64,000 nucleotides of DNA from Typha latifolia (lineage: Eukaryota > Streptophyta > Magnoliopsida > Poales > Typhaceae), in the NCBI GenBank assembly GCA_019914945.1, contig CM034113.1:5250850-5314849 (forward strand), given 5' to 3'. The translations under genes and the position numbers were made by a program. Numbering within the stretch: position 1 is the first letter of the stretch; every line of letters starts with the position of its first letter. The notes under the pieces are model-generated. The model was not told the DNA's origin and did not search any database. It was given only the letters and a program-made list of their open reading frames with translations. Below are positions 46,501 through 56,595 of this stretch, piece by piece.

Positions 46501-47170
46501 TATTTTTCATAAGTGTTAGAAAATCGTTCAAACATTTTTTCAAAATGTTGTTCCATTCGAAAGTGATATGCTCGGTTTAAAGAAAAGTATCAACAAATAG
46601 CAAGTGGATATCCAACATGGGATAAGCATTGAAACAAGATTTTTCAAAAAGTCCACTATGTCTATCATGGGAAAGGTGTTCAAACTAGATTTTCTAGAAA
46701 GTCCATTGTATCCAATGTAGGAAAGATGTTAGAATGAGATCTGCCAAAGAATTCATTCTGTGCAATGTAGGATAGACGTTCGAATGACTGGCTAAAGACT
46801 TCAAACATTGGAAACCCGTTCGAATGGGATTTTGGAACGTGATGATGGAACTTCAACCCGTTCAAACGCTCGAGATCTTGTTTGAACGGATTTGTTAAGT
46901 CTGCTCTCATTGGACCAATTTAGATTTTTTTTTCTAGAGGCTATCTTTCTGGGCATATAAAATGGCAACTTGAGAAAGGTGTGGGCACATTGAGCTACAC
47001 TTAAGAGGAAGGAGATGTATTTTTGGAGATGCCAGAAGATTGAAGATATTGGAATCATCTCATGCTCGTTTAGTCTAAGATTGAAGAAGATATTTAAGAT
47101 TGCCAAGGGTCGCTAAGATTGAGCTACAACTTTAAGGGTCAACAAGATTGTGAACCAAGCACAATAAGCG
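46500..47170 (+). repeat. LTR-like region with TATA box and 50-bp repeats
   Basis: A 50-bp minisatellite with GTTCGAAT-type words is followed by the TATA-like CATATAAAATGG at 46955-46966, then a leader of about 200 bp. The order repeat array, TATA, leader is that of the other U3 regions in the window. No partner LTR or internal region was found. Confidence 0.5.
46596..46835. repeat. 50-bp tandem repeat with GTTCGAAT words
   Basis: The landmark GTCCA(C/T)T(A/G)T recurs at 46651 and 46701, and ATTCATTCTG at 46751, exactly 50 bp apart, with decayed units either side. Each unit ends in a GTTCAAAC, GTTAGAAT or GTTCGAAT word. Confidence 0.75.
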
Positions 47171-48570
47171 GTGTATTAAGGGGGGAGTCAAGCAAAATAC
47201 TATAATGACAATTGCAGGTAATAGTAATCGATTTATAAGTATTCCTATAAACGCTAAATCCATATTGCTTGATTTTTTGTTTTCATATTAAAATTTTGTT
47301 TTTTTTGTGAATATTTCATTCTAATATTTTAATTCGTAATAGGTCCAGTTAGTAGTGTTCTTTGCCTAATAAGTGTTTAGTTTTTTCATTTAATATATCA
47401 CATCTACTCCCAAATATCTTAGGTCTAAAAAATAAACAATGAAAGATTAGTACAATACCTAGAAGCAAATGCGAGCTCTCAAACCCTACCTGCAGTGGAT
47501 GAGGAAGAGGGATGTGATGTCCTAAATCCTAGGTTGAGATTGTTTAGGAAGGAAGATAAAGATGTTGGTTGTTTAACAAAAACCCTTATTGCTGAATCAA
47601 TTTTTGTTTGACAAAAATAATGGTATATTCTACTCTTTACGAATGTCTTTAGTTTCACATGGCTTATAAGTAATAGTGGTAAAGTGATCTTATATTAAAG
47701 TACATAAAGATAAAATATATTTAATTATAAACTTAATACCTAAATATAGGTCATTTTAAACAAATCAACCGCTTGCTTCGTCAATGATAGAGCTGGCAGT
47801 TTATATGATGTATAACATGCTAACATAGCAATTTTCTCAATGTATAATAAAATGCCAACTTGGTAAGCAATTTATAGATTCACCAATTGAGATTGTGAAA
47901 CACTAAGTGAGAGCAGCAGTTTTATCATCATTTTCTGAGAAAAACATATATCATGTGTTTTTGGCTATAATTAGGTGAATAAATATTAGTTCGTAAATAT
48001 CACACTTTTATTCAGCAATCAAGCGGATCCTTTGAGTCATGGATCATCTCTTGTTGGAGATCGATCGGCAAGTTCAATTTAATCCATACAAACAGGATAT
48101 AATTAGAGAGAAGCTCAATTAGTCAATGGGCTGTTATTGCATGGCCATAAGTTTGTATGCCTAGTTTATTTAACCTTTTAATTTGAAGTAATAAAAAAGT
48201 ATAAAAAGAAATTAAAAATTGTTAAAGAGAATTTTTTTTTAGCATAATAGATATTGTTAGAAATACTATAAGGATATTATAGTAATTTATATTTTTTTTA
48301 TAGTTTGAATAAAAAAGTTAAAAGTTCTAATATGTAATGCAAAAAAAAAGTTGCATGAGAAAAGTTTTCTTTGCATTTAACCTTTTCTTAATTTTATATT
48401 TTTGTTCTACATTTACGTATATATCTTTGTGACTATTTTTTAACACCTTTAAATTAAAAGCTTAGTAATTTAGCAGAATAAGAAATATATGTAAATAAGA
48501 ATAAAAGTATTTCTATCTTTTAATAGTTAATTTAATGAAATCTCAATAGTTAGTTACCTCGTTTTAAGAA
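47171..48570. other. No gene seen, AT-rich
   Basis: AT-rich with long T runs (for example 48233-48241). No domain or repeat could be assigned. Confidence 0.4.
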
Positions 48571-48804
48571 GTATCTATGCAAAAATCAAATATTTTTAGA
48601 GACATGCGTATAAATATCAATTTTGGAGGGGTATTCGCGCTAAAAACCCCAATAAGAAAAGGGCTAAAGAAATCAATAATATTTTATTATCGTCTATTTA
48701 AAAATATTCATATCTTCTCAGAGGAAAGCCACCCGATTTCCAGTACATTCAACGGCCAGGACCTCCTCCAAGCCGTCAGATCCGAGGTCTGCACATCACG
48801 GCCG

Positions 48805-48808
<4 letters not shown>

Positions 48809-48847
<39 letters not shown>
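48809..48847. repeat. (TC)n microsatellite in a promoter region
   Basis: About 19 CT dinucleotides in a row, some 60 bp upstream of the TATA box. CT-rich promoter microsatellites are common in plants. Confidence 0.9.
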
Positions 48848-48849
<2 letters not shown>

Positions 48850-48902
48850 ACTTGGCCGACCGTTGCTCGCTCTTTCTCAATGCTCTCAGAGCGGGAGCAG
48901 AT

Positions 48903-48914
48903 CGCCTATAAATA
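48903..48914 (+). promoter_or_regulatory. TATA box of a possible gene
   Basis: GCCTATAAATACC is followed by a CT-rich leader and CTAGGGTTTCG, a frequent plant leader motif, with an ATG about 90 bp downstream. Confidence 0.7.
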
Positions 48915-48996
48915 CCGACCCTCCGCCTTCTCTTCCTCTTCTCTCCTTTTCCCCTCCTCGTCTAGCTAGGGTTTCGTTTCGCTTGGAGCGCCAGAT

Positions 48997-49045
48997 ATGA
49001 TCGAGATGGCCAGCTCTTCTCCGCCTCTGCTCTCCGAGACGAAAG
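48997..49045 (+). CDS. Candidate first exon (MIEMASSSPPLLSETK)
   Basis: From ATG 48997, or ATG 49006, the frame runs 49 bp to a consensus donor AAAG/GTGAGT at 49046. Promoter, leader, start codon and donor are all in place, and the sequence is GC-richer than its surroundings. The next exon is not recognised. The first downstream coding text is the decayed invertase exon at about 50.3 kb, so this may be the original 5' end of that pseudogene or the start of an unrelated gene. The product is unknown. Confidence 0.5.
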
Positions 49046-50275
49046 GTGAGTCCGATCGAGGGGCGCGGAATCGCTGGATTCCGAGCGGCCCTCGGCCAAT
49101 GCGTCTTGGTTCTGATCGGCTCTGCCAGGTTTTCTTGCGCAAGTTTAGTCTTCTTGGATGTGTTGCTTGTTTCTTTGCTTCTCTTCTTGCTTGATTAAAG
49201 TTCCTTGAATTTTGTCGCCGCACCTTAATTTTGAAGTTAGAGAATTAGAGTTCTAAGTTGCAATGATCTGCTTCTGTTCTTATCACGCATATCTTTGCAT
49301 GAATCTGTGACTAATTCTTGGTACTCAACGGTGAATAGAGACAATTATTGTGGATCATTTTCTATTTATGTTGCTTTCTGCTGTTCTTGCATTATGGATT
49401 ATGGAATTGGAAATGTATGTTGTAATTATCTACCTCTGTTCTAATATTGGATCTCTTTTCATGAATCTGTTAGTACTTCTTGGAACTTTTATGTTCAATG
49501 GAGCGAATTCTTGTGAATTATTTCCATCTATTTTAATCTTTAAACCTTCCTGTTGTTACTTGCGTTCAAGATTGTAGAATTCTAGTTGCAGGATGTCATT
49601 ATTTGTTGTCTGTCTCATGATGTCTTTGCATGATTTGCTTAGTTGTTCTTGAAATTTAGGGTGATAAAGTATGGTAAAGTAATCAACATTTGTCTAAAAG
49701 TTTTCAAATCTGATGATTAAGATAATAGAGTGGTTGGTTGCCTAGATGATGCTGAAATTTATTTGAATAAGCAGATGAGATGGAGCATGCATTGGCCAAC
49801 TATTAGTTCTGATTTTATTCTTTGTCTACATACAGAGATTGAGGCAATAGTTGTTGGGTAATCTAGTTGCTTTTGGGTTATGTTGGTATTGCAATTGTTG
49901 TACTGATGTGACATAATTGATTAGTTAAACAAGTAGGGATAATGGAAGACTCAGGCCTTTTTTGCATTTATCTTGTGGGCCTTGAGTTCGAAACAAATAA
50001 AAATCCAGATAATGTTGGCAATTATGTGTTAGAACTTAGCATTCCTGGTTAGAGAATTAGAGCTCCTTCTGTTCAACAAGATCTTGTGATTTCCCAAATC
50101 CAGGTTGGTCCATTGTTTCTATGTCTCATCATGGTTTCCAGTAATGCTTCTATCAAGTAACTTCAAATCATAGCATTTTTTTCCTGAAAGGATTATTTGG
50201 TTAGGAGTTGAGTTCTGTTTTGTTTTTGTGTGTGGATCTTAGCCCTTTCTTTTAAATTTCTTTGATGTTCTCCAG
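49046..50275. other. Intron-like sequence
   Basis: T-rich, low-coding sequence following a good donor, in the style of a long plant intron. No repeat or gene was seen in it. Confidence 0.4.
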
Positions 50276-50279
50276 CTGT

Positions 50280-50776
50280 GCAGAAAATTTTACTGGTAGA
50301 AACTTATTGACCTGCAAATATTCATTCTTCAATTATGCAAGCAAGTACAATGGAAGCATCCCAGGGTTGCAACTAGCAAACAACAGAGCTAGCCTTAATG
50401 GAGTGTGAGGGCGATGAATAATCAAAACACAAACATAGACCAATATTGCTCAACATTGAGCTTCTTGAGGAGGATGACTCATTAATGTCCGAATATAGGC
50501 CATGATTGCTCAACAATGAGTGCCACAAATCTCTTGAAGTTAATACCTTATCCAAGATGTCTCTTGCTAGTGCTTCGCCTCACATGCTTCATAAGCCTCT
50601 AATAGAACTTGAGAACTATTTGAACATCCTGAGAATATAAACTCTCATTGTAGAGGATCTTGCATGAGCTCTCTGAAGGTATCCAATGGCTCTGAAACAT
50701 CTTCAATCTTCAACATTACCCATTTGGAACAATTGCTGCATTGGACCATTCAGAAGAAGCATTGAACTGTACCAGG
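50280..50776 (+). pseudogene. Alkaline/neutral invertase pseudogene, N-terminal exon
   Basis: The end of this segment reads PFGTIAALDHSEEALN before a GTTTTTTCC donor near 50776. It matches the plant alkaline/neutral invertase (GH100) motif PVGTIAA-x-D-xxSEEALNYDQ at the corresponding exon border. Upstream text is heavily shifted. GH100 enzymes split sucrose into glucose and fructose in the cytosol, plastids or mitochondria. This copy has many stops. The next exon is 5.4 kb away because LTR elements fill the intron. Confidence 0.7.
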
Positions 50777-50944
50777 TTTTTTCCTTTAGTTTTCAAGTAA
50801 TCACTAATTAGATATGTTAATCTGGAAATTAGTGTTCCATCATATCCATAGTAGAACTATATTCTTGTTGTAAGTTTGAACTCTGGTAGGACATTCAGCA
50901 TGCTAATATTAGCTTCAACTATTTACTCTGGTTTGCGAACTGGG

Positions 50945-51184
50945 TCAGATCGTATCACATTCAATTGATTGAGTCTAATTATCTTATTTGGTTATTTGGT
51001 TTAGTTAGAGTCTTAATAGGTTAGAATTTTATTTAATTAGCTAAATCCAGCTTTGCGCAATTTTGAGAAAATATTCACATAATATTCTACACATATCCAA
51101 ATAATACCAAACTAGTTGGATAAGGTCGCCAACCTCGAAGACCGATTTAGTTAGTTTGTTGGGGTTTTAACTTAGTTGTTGATT
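50945..51184 (+). repeat. Truncated LTR of the 58-62 kb family
   Basis: The text TTATCTTATTTGGTTATTTGG to GGGGTTTTAACTTAGTTGTT follows the same order as 58620-58915, including the GCCAACCTCGAAGACC segment. It breaks off where the next element's LTR starts at about 51185-51195. Confidence 0.7.
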
Positions 51185-51194
51185 TGTTAGGATT

Positions 51195-51770
51195 TGTTAG
51201 GATTTGTTAAAGTTGTTTAATTTAGTTGATAAGTCCCTAGGTGAGCCTCTCTATATATATATGTATAGGAAACCCTAATTGGAGTATGATGAAGAAATGT
51301 TATTGGAATATTAATTTCTTGCCTCTCTATCATCTATCTACCATAATCTCCTTCTTCCCTCTTCATCATTCTTCCACCTCTACCGTTGGTAAGATTTCTT
51401 CTAACTTCTAATCTCCCTTATCTGTCGAGTCACCCTTCTTTTTTGTGATCTCGACCACTTCGTTCCCTTCGTCTATATCCTTTAATCACATCCACCATCT
51501 ACCTTCATCTCCATACCCATCCATAACCCTAACATCCATTCCACTCATCACTACCACCATCACCCACGTTAAATACGAAAGTTGTAGATCAAGGCCTATA
51601 GTTGTAGATCCATAACCCTAAAGTAATTTTCTGACTATCGGAGAATATTTTAATAATATTTTCCCATGATTGTGCGGACTAATTCCTTTAATACATCTAG
51701 ATCTTGAAGGAATCGTTGCGTATCCGACCGTTTGGTACAAGAACCCATCAAATTGGTATCAGAGCCTATC
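51195..51770 (+). repeat. Element C 5' LTR
   Basis: Contains a TATA-like CTCTATATATATATG and an AAACCCTAATTGG leader. Its last 27 bp include CATCA plus TGGTATCAGAGC, an internal primer-site-like copy, before the terminus CCTATCA and the decayed primer site ATTAGTATTAGAG. There is no GTTCGAAC array, unlike the otherwise similar E1 LTRs. Confidence 0.8.
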
Positions 51771-51827
51771 AAATTAGTATTAGAGTGGGCAAACCTCAGA
51801 CCTCCATTAATGGTTGAAACAAGGAAG

Positions 51828-53250
51828 ATGACATCAACAATGAGACCTATGAAGAGCACACCGACAAGGGAAAACTCAATCCATGATGACCCTAACCATG
51901 AGGTCGATTCCTTTGGAGCGACCACAGTAGGACCGAGTCAACCAACGTTCATGAGTGCGAATATGGATGAACTTAGGAACATATTCCATACATTGATGCA
52001 TAGAGTTGACTCAATTCAAAAAGATCACAATGATTCAAGAAATATATCATGAACCGATTTGATTCGTTATCTCCTCGATGATAATCAAAGTTTCAAGAAA
52101 TACTAGCGGTGGGACCTCATCGAACTGATACCCCATAGGTCCAGGTGCGTCATGTGAGTGTCAATGATCCCCTCTTACCTATGCATATACATCATTCCCC
52201 ACCTCTGTTGCAAAACCCAAGACCAACGGTGGTGGAACCCAAGAGGCGTGCGGCACCGGTTCGCTTCGTCGATGAGGAGGATTGACACTTTGAGAATGAG
52301 GTTAATCCCTTTAGAGATGGTGATAGACGTGCTCGAAGATTTAACGAATGACATCAACTTACACAAAGGTTTAGACCTGAACTAAGGATCTTTTGCGAAC
52401 CCGACAATGCTATTCAGGGGAGAACCGCACGCTTGGATTTTCCAATAGATTGAGTATTTCAAGTTGAACAATATTTTGATTATCAAGGTACAGCGAAAGA
52501 TGCAAAAATTCAGATGGCAAGCTTTCACCTCCAAGGAACAGCATTACATTAGTATAGATCGGTTCTTTATGGTGGTAGATTTACCGAATAGGCTGACTTT
52601 TATAGGAGGATTACACTCATATTTGTGATAGCGGCATATGAAAATTTTGCTACCACATTAAGCAAAATGGTTTAGAGGATGACCGTATTGGAGTACTAAG
52701 CTGAGTTTGAAAGAGTTAGTAGTCGTTGTGAGCCACTATGGCCGAAACAGACATTGATGAGTATATTTATTTCAGAGCTGTGGGATGAGATTCAAGCAGA
52801 TGTTCGTGCTCTTTGTCCTACTACTCTTGAGGAGGCCTTTGAGAAGCCCGTGAGGATGGAACAAAAGCATAGGGCTCTAAGGATAGCAGCAAAAATCAGT
52901 TGGGGCAACCGAGATGGGCGATTTGCACCTAGAACGTCGGTTGAAAATTCTGCAGGTTCAAAGACAGCGACTTACTAAACCACGACCACCTTTGAGACCT
53001 TCTCTCGATGTTAGAGGAGGAGGCACAAGACCCTGCCCCCGCCCCCCCTCCCTTCAAACTCTCACACACCTGCCCAAGTGGAGGAGCAAAGAGCGAAGGG
53101 TCTTTGCTTTCAATGTGATAAGCGTTTCAAACCGATCGAGAGTGTGATGCTCATCAATGGTCTTGAGGAGAATGATGAGGTTGTTGATGATGGAGAGTGT
53201 CCAGAGGAGGTCCATGAGGAGGCCATTGTGGAGGGTGCGGAGGAAGATAT
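51828..53250 (+). pseudogene. gag: Element C gag and zinc-knuckle remnant
   Basis: Begins MTSTMRPMKSTPTRENSIHD and is open to 52052, then shifts. The capsid text EIQADVRALCPTTLEEAFEK is at about 52780-52840. The knuckle region AKGLCFQCDKRFKP near 53093-53135 lacks the His and last Cys because sequence is missing before ESVMLINGLEE. Several stops are present. Confidence 0.8.
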
Positions 53251-53266
53251 CTAAGCTGAAATATCG

Positions 53267-53575
53267 ATGCATGTATATTCGGGTACTTCCGCACCGAGGA
53301 CGTTACGAGTAGACGAACTCGTTAGAAAGCATTGTGTGCACATCCTCATTGATTCAGGGAGTACACACAACTTTCTAGACGAGAGATTAGTGAGGAGATT
53401 GGGTATGGATGCCGAATCGACCACAGGATTTGACGTTGCAATTAGAGACAACACGAAGCTTAAGGCGCTGCGAGGAGTATATGGGTGCAAGGACACGACA
53501 TCATTGTGGATTTATATCCATTGGCGCTGCGAGGAGCGGACATTGTTCTTGGTATACAGTGGTTATAAAGTCTAG
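53267..53575 (+). pseudogene. Element C protease remnant
   Basis: The frame reads HVYSGTSAPRTLRVDELVRK, then ILIDSGSTHNFLDERLVRRL with the aspartic protease D-S-G box, then a shifted tail. A short GGCGCTGCGAGGAG word occurs twice (53466 and 53524), a possible template-switch trace. Confidence 0.75.
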
Positions 53576-53634
53576 GACCCATCACATTTGATTTCCGGAG
53601 CATATGGATAAAATTTAAACAAGGAAACAAAGAT

Positions 53635-54560
53635 GTGTGGCTTGATGGCGTTCGGTCTTCGCTGAATCCTGCGATCCAGTCTATGGTGGGGCTGTCTTGT
53701 GCATATGATTTAGCCTATCTTCTTCAGTTAGGACTAGTAGGAGATGAGTCTCAAATTAATTCAGGTACTAGTATTAAATTTTTTAATTCATTAGATAACT
53801 TTTATGGACTATTTGAGGAGCCAGAGGAGTTGCCATCGAGGAGAGTGGCAGACCATCGCATAAAGATTGTACCTGGAGTTGCACCGATGAACGTGAGGCC
53901 ATATCAGTATCCACATGTGCAAAAAGAAGTTATCTCAAAGATGGTAACCGAGCTGTTGGAGCAATGCCTTATACAACCAAGTCATAGCTCATACTCATCC
54001 CCCGTGTTATTGGTGTAAAAAAGGGACAGAACATGACATTTTTGTGTCGACTATCAGGCACTAAATGCTATTATCGTTAAGAACTGGTATCCTGTTCTGA
54101 TTATTGAGGAGTTGCTGGACGAGCTTGCAGGGGCGACTATATTTAGTAAGCTTGACTTAAGGGCCGGATATCATCAAATTAGAGTTCACTCGGCGAATGT
54201 ACACAAAACTATATTTAGTAAGCTTGACTTAAGGGCCGGTGATGTCTTTTGGTCTCACCAATGCTCCAGCTAACTTTCAAGGCCTCATGAATGACATATT
54301 TCCGCCTCTATTGAGAAAGTATGTTTTGGTATTTCTTGATGACATTTTAGTGTATAGCAGGACTGAATTGGAGCATTGGCGGCATTTGGAAGACGTGCTG
54401 AATTTTGTTGAAGCAAAATCAATTGAAGATCAAGAAGTCTAAGTGCCTATGAGGAGTACCACATGTGGAGTATTTATGCTACATCATTTCAGCAGAAGGT
54501 GTAACGGCGGATCCTCAAAAGGTTGCATGCGTGACCGCTTGGCCTATTCCTACTACTACC
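53635..54560 (+). pseudogene. Element C reverse transcriptase with internal duplication
   Basis: RT begins with DHRIKIVPGVAPMNVRPYQY and SYSSPVLLV, then a stop, then [40 protein letters not shown], and the active site [17 protein letters not shown] 31-bp segment TATTTAGTAAGCTTGACTTA... occurs at 54137-54167 and again at 54208-54238. The second copy replaces the usual H-K-T-AF-T...EFLVMPFGL stretch. RNase H is not present after 54560. Confidence 0.85.
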
Positions 54561-55080
54561 ACCCTTGCACCCGAGGGCACCTCCATAACATGACGAAGGA
54601 CCACTGAGGTATACATCACCATCAAAGGAGACCTTGCTACCCATACTAACAGCTAGGAATCCCCAAGCGATCGTTAGCCATCACCAATCGCCACCCGATC
54701 CATTGATTGATGGCATTGAAGCTTTGAAAAATATCGAGGATTTGATACCTCGACGGTTCGATCCTATGGTCATGGTTGCCCATCAAGTTTCTTACCAATC
54801 TAAGGGACAACCTCCTCAGCCCATAAGCAATGTGCCAAAGCCTAAACAGATCAGCCCTTGCGCGAGGCCTAGTCTAGACTCGAGTCTACATTGGATTGTG
54901 GGTGAGTTAAATCTTAGCCTTGGACTAATTAGTCGAGCACAAATCAACGTGCTACATTGTGTTACACTTGGCCAAGCCATGGCCTCCTCCACAAATCTTG
55001 CCTCTTGGACTTGGCTCGGATGTAATTCGGCAAATACGGAAGGTTTGGAAACCCCATAGACACCTTGAGGACAAGGTGGT
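54561..55080 (+). pseudogene. Unassigned 141-codon frame before the 3' LTR of element C
   Basis: An open frame (54634-55059) with no recognised domain, for example LIDGIEALKNIEDLIPRRFD. It stands where RNase H and integrase should be. Only its last part, in another frame, resembles the chromodomain end (IRQIRK...HLEDKVV). It may be rearranged integrase or captured sequence. Confidence 0.4.
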
Positions 55081-55096
55081 CGGAAGCGTGGTGGAT

Positions 55097-55718
55097 TGTT
55101 AGGATTTGTTAGAATTGTTTAATTTAGTTGATGAGTCCCTAGGTGAGCCTCTATAATATATATATATATATATAGAGGAAACCCTAATTGGAGTATGATG
55201 AAGAATGCTATTGGAATATTGATTTCTTGCCTCTCTATTATCTATCTACCCTAATCTCCCTCTTCCCTCTTCACCAACCTTCCATCTCTACCGTTGGTAT
55301 TCTCCTAACTTCTAATCTCCCTCGTCTGTCGAGTCACCTCTCTTCTTTGGGATCTCAACCACTTCATTCCCTTCGTCTATATCCCTTAATCACATTCACA
55401 ATCCACCTTCATCTCCATACCCATCCATAACACTGACATCCACTCCACCCGTTACCATCACCATCACCCACGTTATTTCGTGTTTTCGTCCCAGTTGTAG
55501 TTCTAATCCACGAAAGGTATAAATACAAAAATTGTAGATCAGGGAGTTAGAATCTAATCCACTTGGTTTTGTAATTTCTAACTACCGGTGAATATTTGAC
55601 GAATATTTTTCCACGATTGCGCGGACTCATTCTTGTAATACATTCAGATCTTGAAGGAATCATTGCGTATCCGACCTTTTGGTATAATAACCCATCAAAT
55701 TGGTATCAGAGCCTAACA
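55097..55718 (+). repeat. Element C 3' LTR
   Basis: Matches 51195-51770, with a longer (TA)n near the TATA box at 55154-55172. It is preceded by AAGCGTGGTGGAT. After the end, a second GTATCAGAGCCTATCA copy extends the repeat by about 19 bp. Confidence 0.8.
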
Positions 55719-55739
55719 AAGTGTATCAGAGCCTATCAT

Positions 55740-56160
55740 TCTATTGGGTTCATATTGATTTTCGTTGTTCTTCATATGTGACCTATTAAAAATAAATAAT
55801 ACATGCTATAATGCTCTACACTATGTTTAACTTGTGTCTAAAATAGTTAAGGGAAGTTTCACTGGGATATTCTGAATTTTGATTTATTATTGCTTGCATT
55901 TCATTGATTCATCTAGTGGACTGATGTGCCATATTTTGTATACTAACATAGTCCCGTTGGTAGTTTAGAAAAAGCGACTTCTTTTTTTTTTTTTCTTTTC
56001 ACTCATATTCCTGAAAATTATTAAATTTTTATTTAGCATAAAAATTCTCATGGATGATATATTTGAAACCGTTACGGCCTACTCAGTCCAGCCAACATTT
56101 CGTTCATTTAGGAACTACAATATAACCAGGAATCAAAATGACTAGTGTTTGGCAATTTTC
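55740..56160. other. Invertase intron remnant
   Basis: T-rich sequence leading to a pyrimidine tract and acceptor TTTTCCAG before the invertase exon at 56165. Confidence 0.5.
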
Positions 56161-56164
56161 CAGC

Positions 56165-56460
56165 CAGGTTTTGGTGAGGGATTTCATTCCTAGTGCCTTA
56201 GCATTTCTGATGAAGGGAAAGCCAGACTTAGTTAAGATTTTCTTCTATAGACTCTATGGCTTCAATCACGGGCAACATGGCGAAAATGATTGACCAGTTC
56301 ATGCTTGGTGTGGGTGTAATGTCCACAAGCTTCAAAGCTCTGCACAATCCAGCTAAGCAAGTTGATATTATAAATGCTGATTTTGGAGATACTGCTATTG
56401 GAAGGATTGTGCTTTTTGATTCCGGGTTTTAGTGGATAATAGCACTTCATCTCATACCAT
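56165..56460 (+). pseudogene. Alkaline/neutral invertase pseudogene, second exon
   Basis: The frame [20 protein letters not shown] matches the GH100 motif [20 protein letters not shown]. After a shift, [11 protein letters not shown], then NADFGDTAIGRIVLFDSGF, matches the motif IDRFKLGEGVM...[20 protein letters not shown]. The first Trp after DSGF is TAG at 56430-56432. Not functional. The following part of the gene (through the GCSMIDRRM exon) is missing before the next exon. Confidence 0.85.
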
Positions 56461-56595
56461 TAATTAGTTTGTTATTCTTTTGTATGTCATGAGAAATCAT
56501 CTATTACAATGAAGTAATCATATTGGCAAAAGTTGAGTGACAGACATTTTCTTACAGAAATTAGCAATCTCAAGGGGATAAACCAGTGAAACTAA

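Larger units (their letters stand above)
51195..55718 (+). mobile_element. Chromovirus element C, truncated in pol
   Basis: LTRs of about 576 and 622 bp share TGTTAGGATTTGTTA(A/G)A starts and (G)CCTA(T/A)CA ends. The internal region holds gag, a zinc-knuckle remnant, protease and RT, then ends without RNase H or most of integrase. It sits in the invertase intron. No clean target duplication was found, since the 5' LTR abuts another truncated LTR. Its gag is closest to E1 at 40 kb. Confidence 0.8.

Noticed and set aside
47700..47990. A Copia coding remnant near 47.8 kb
   Set aside because: The text vaguely recalls Copia RT spacing, but I could not identify a motif in any frame.
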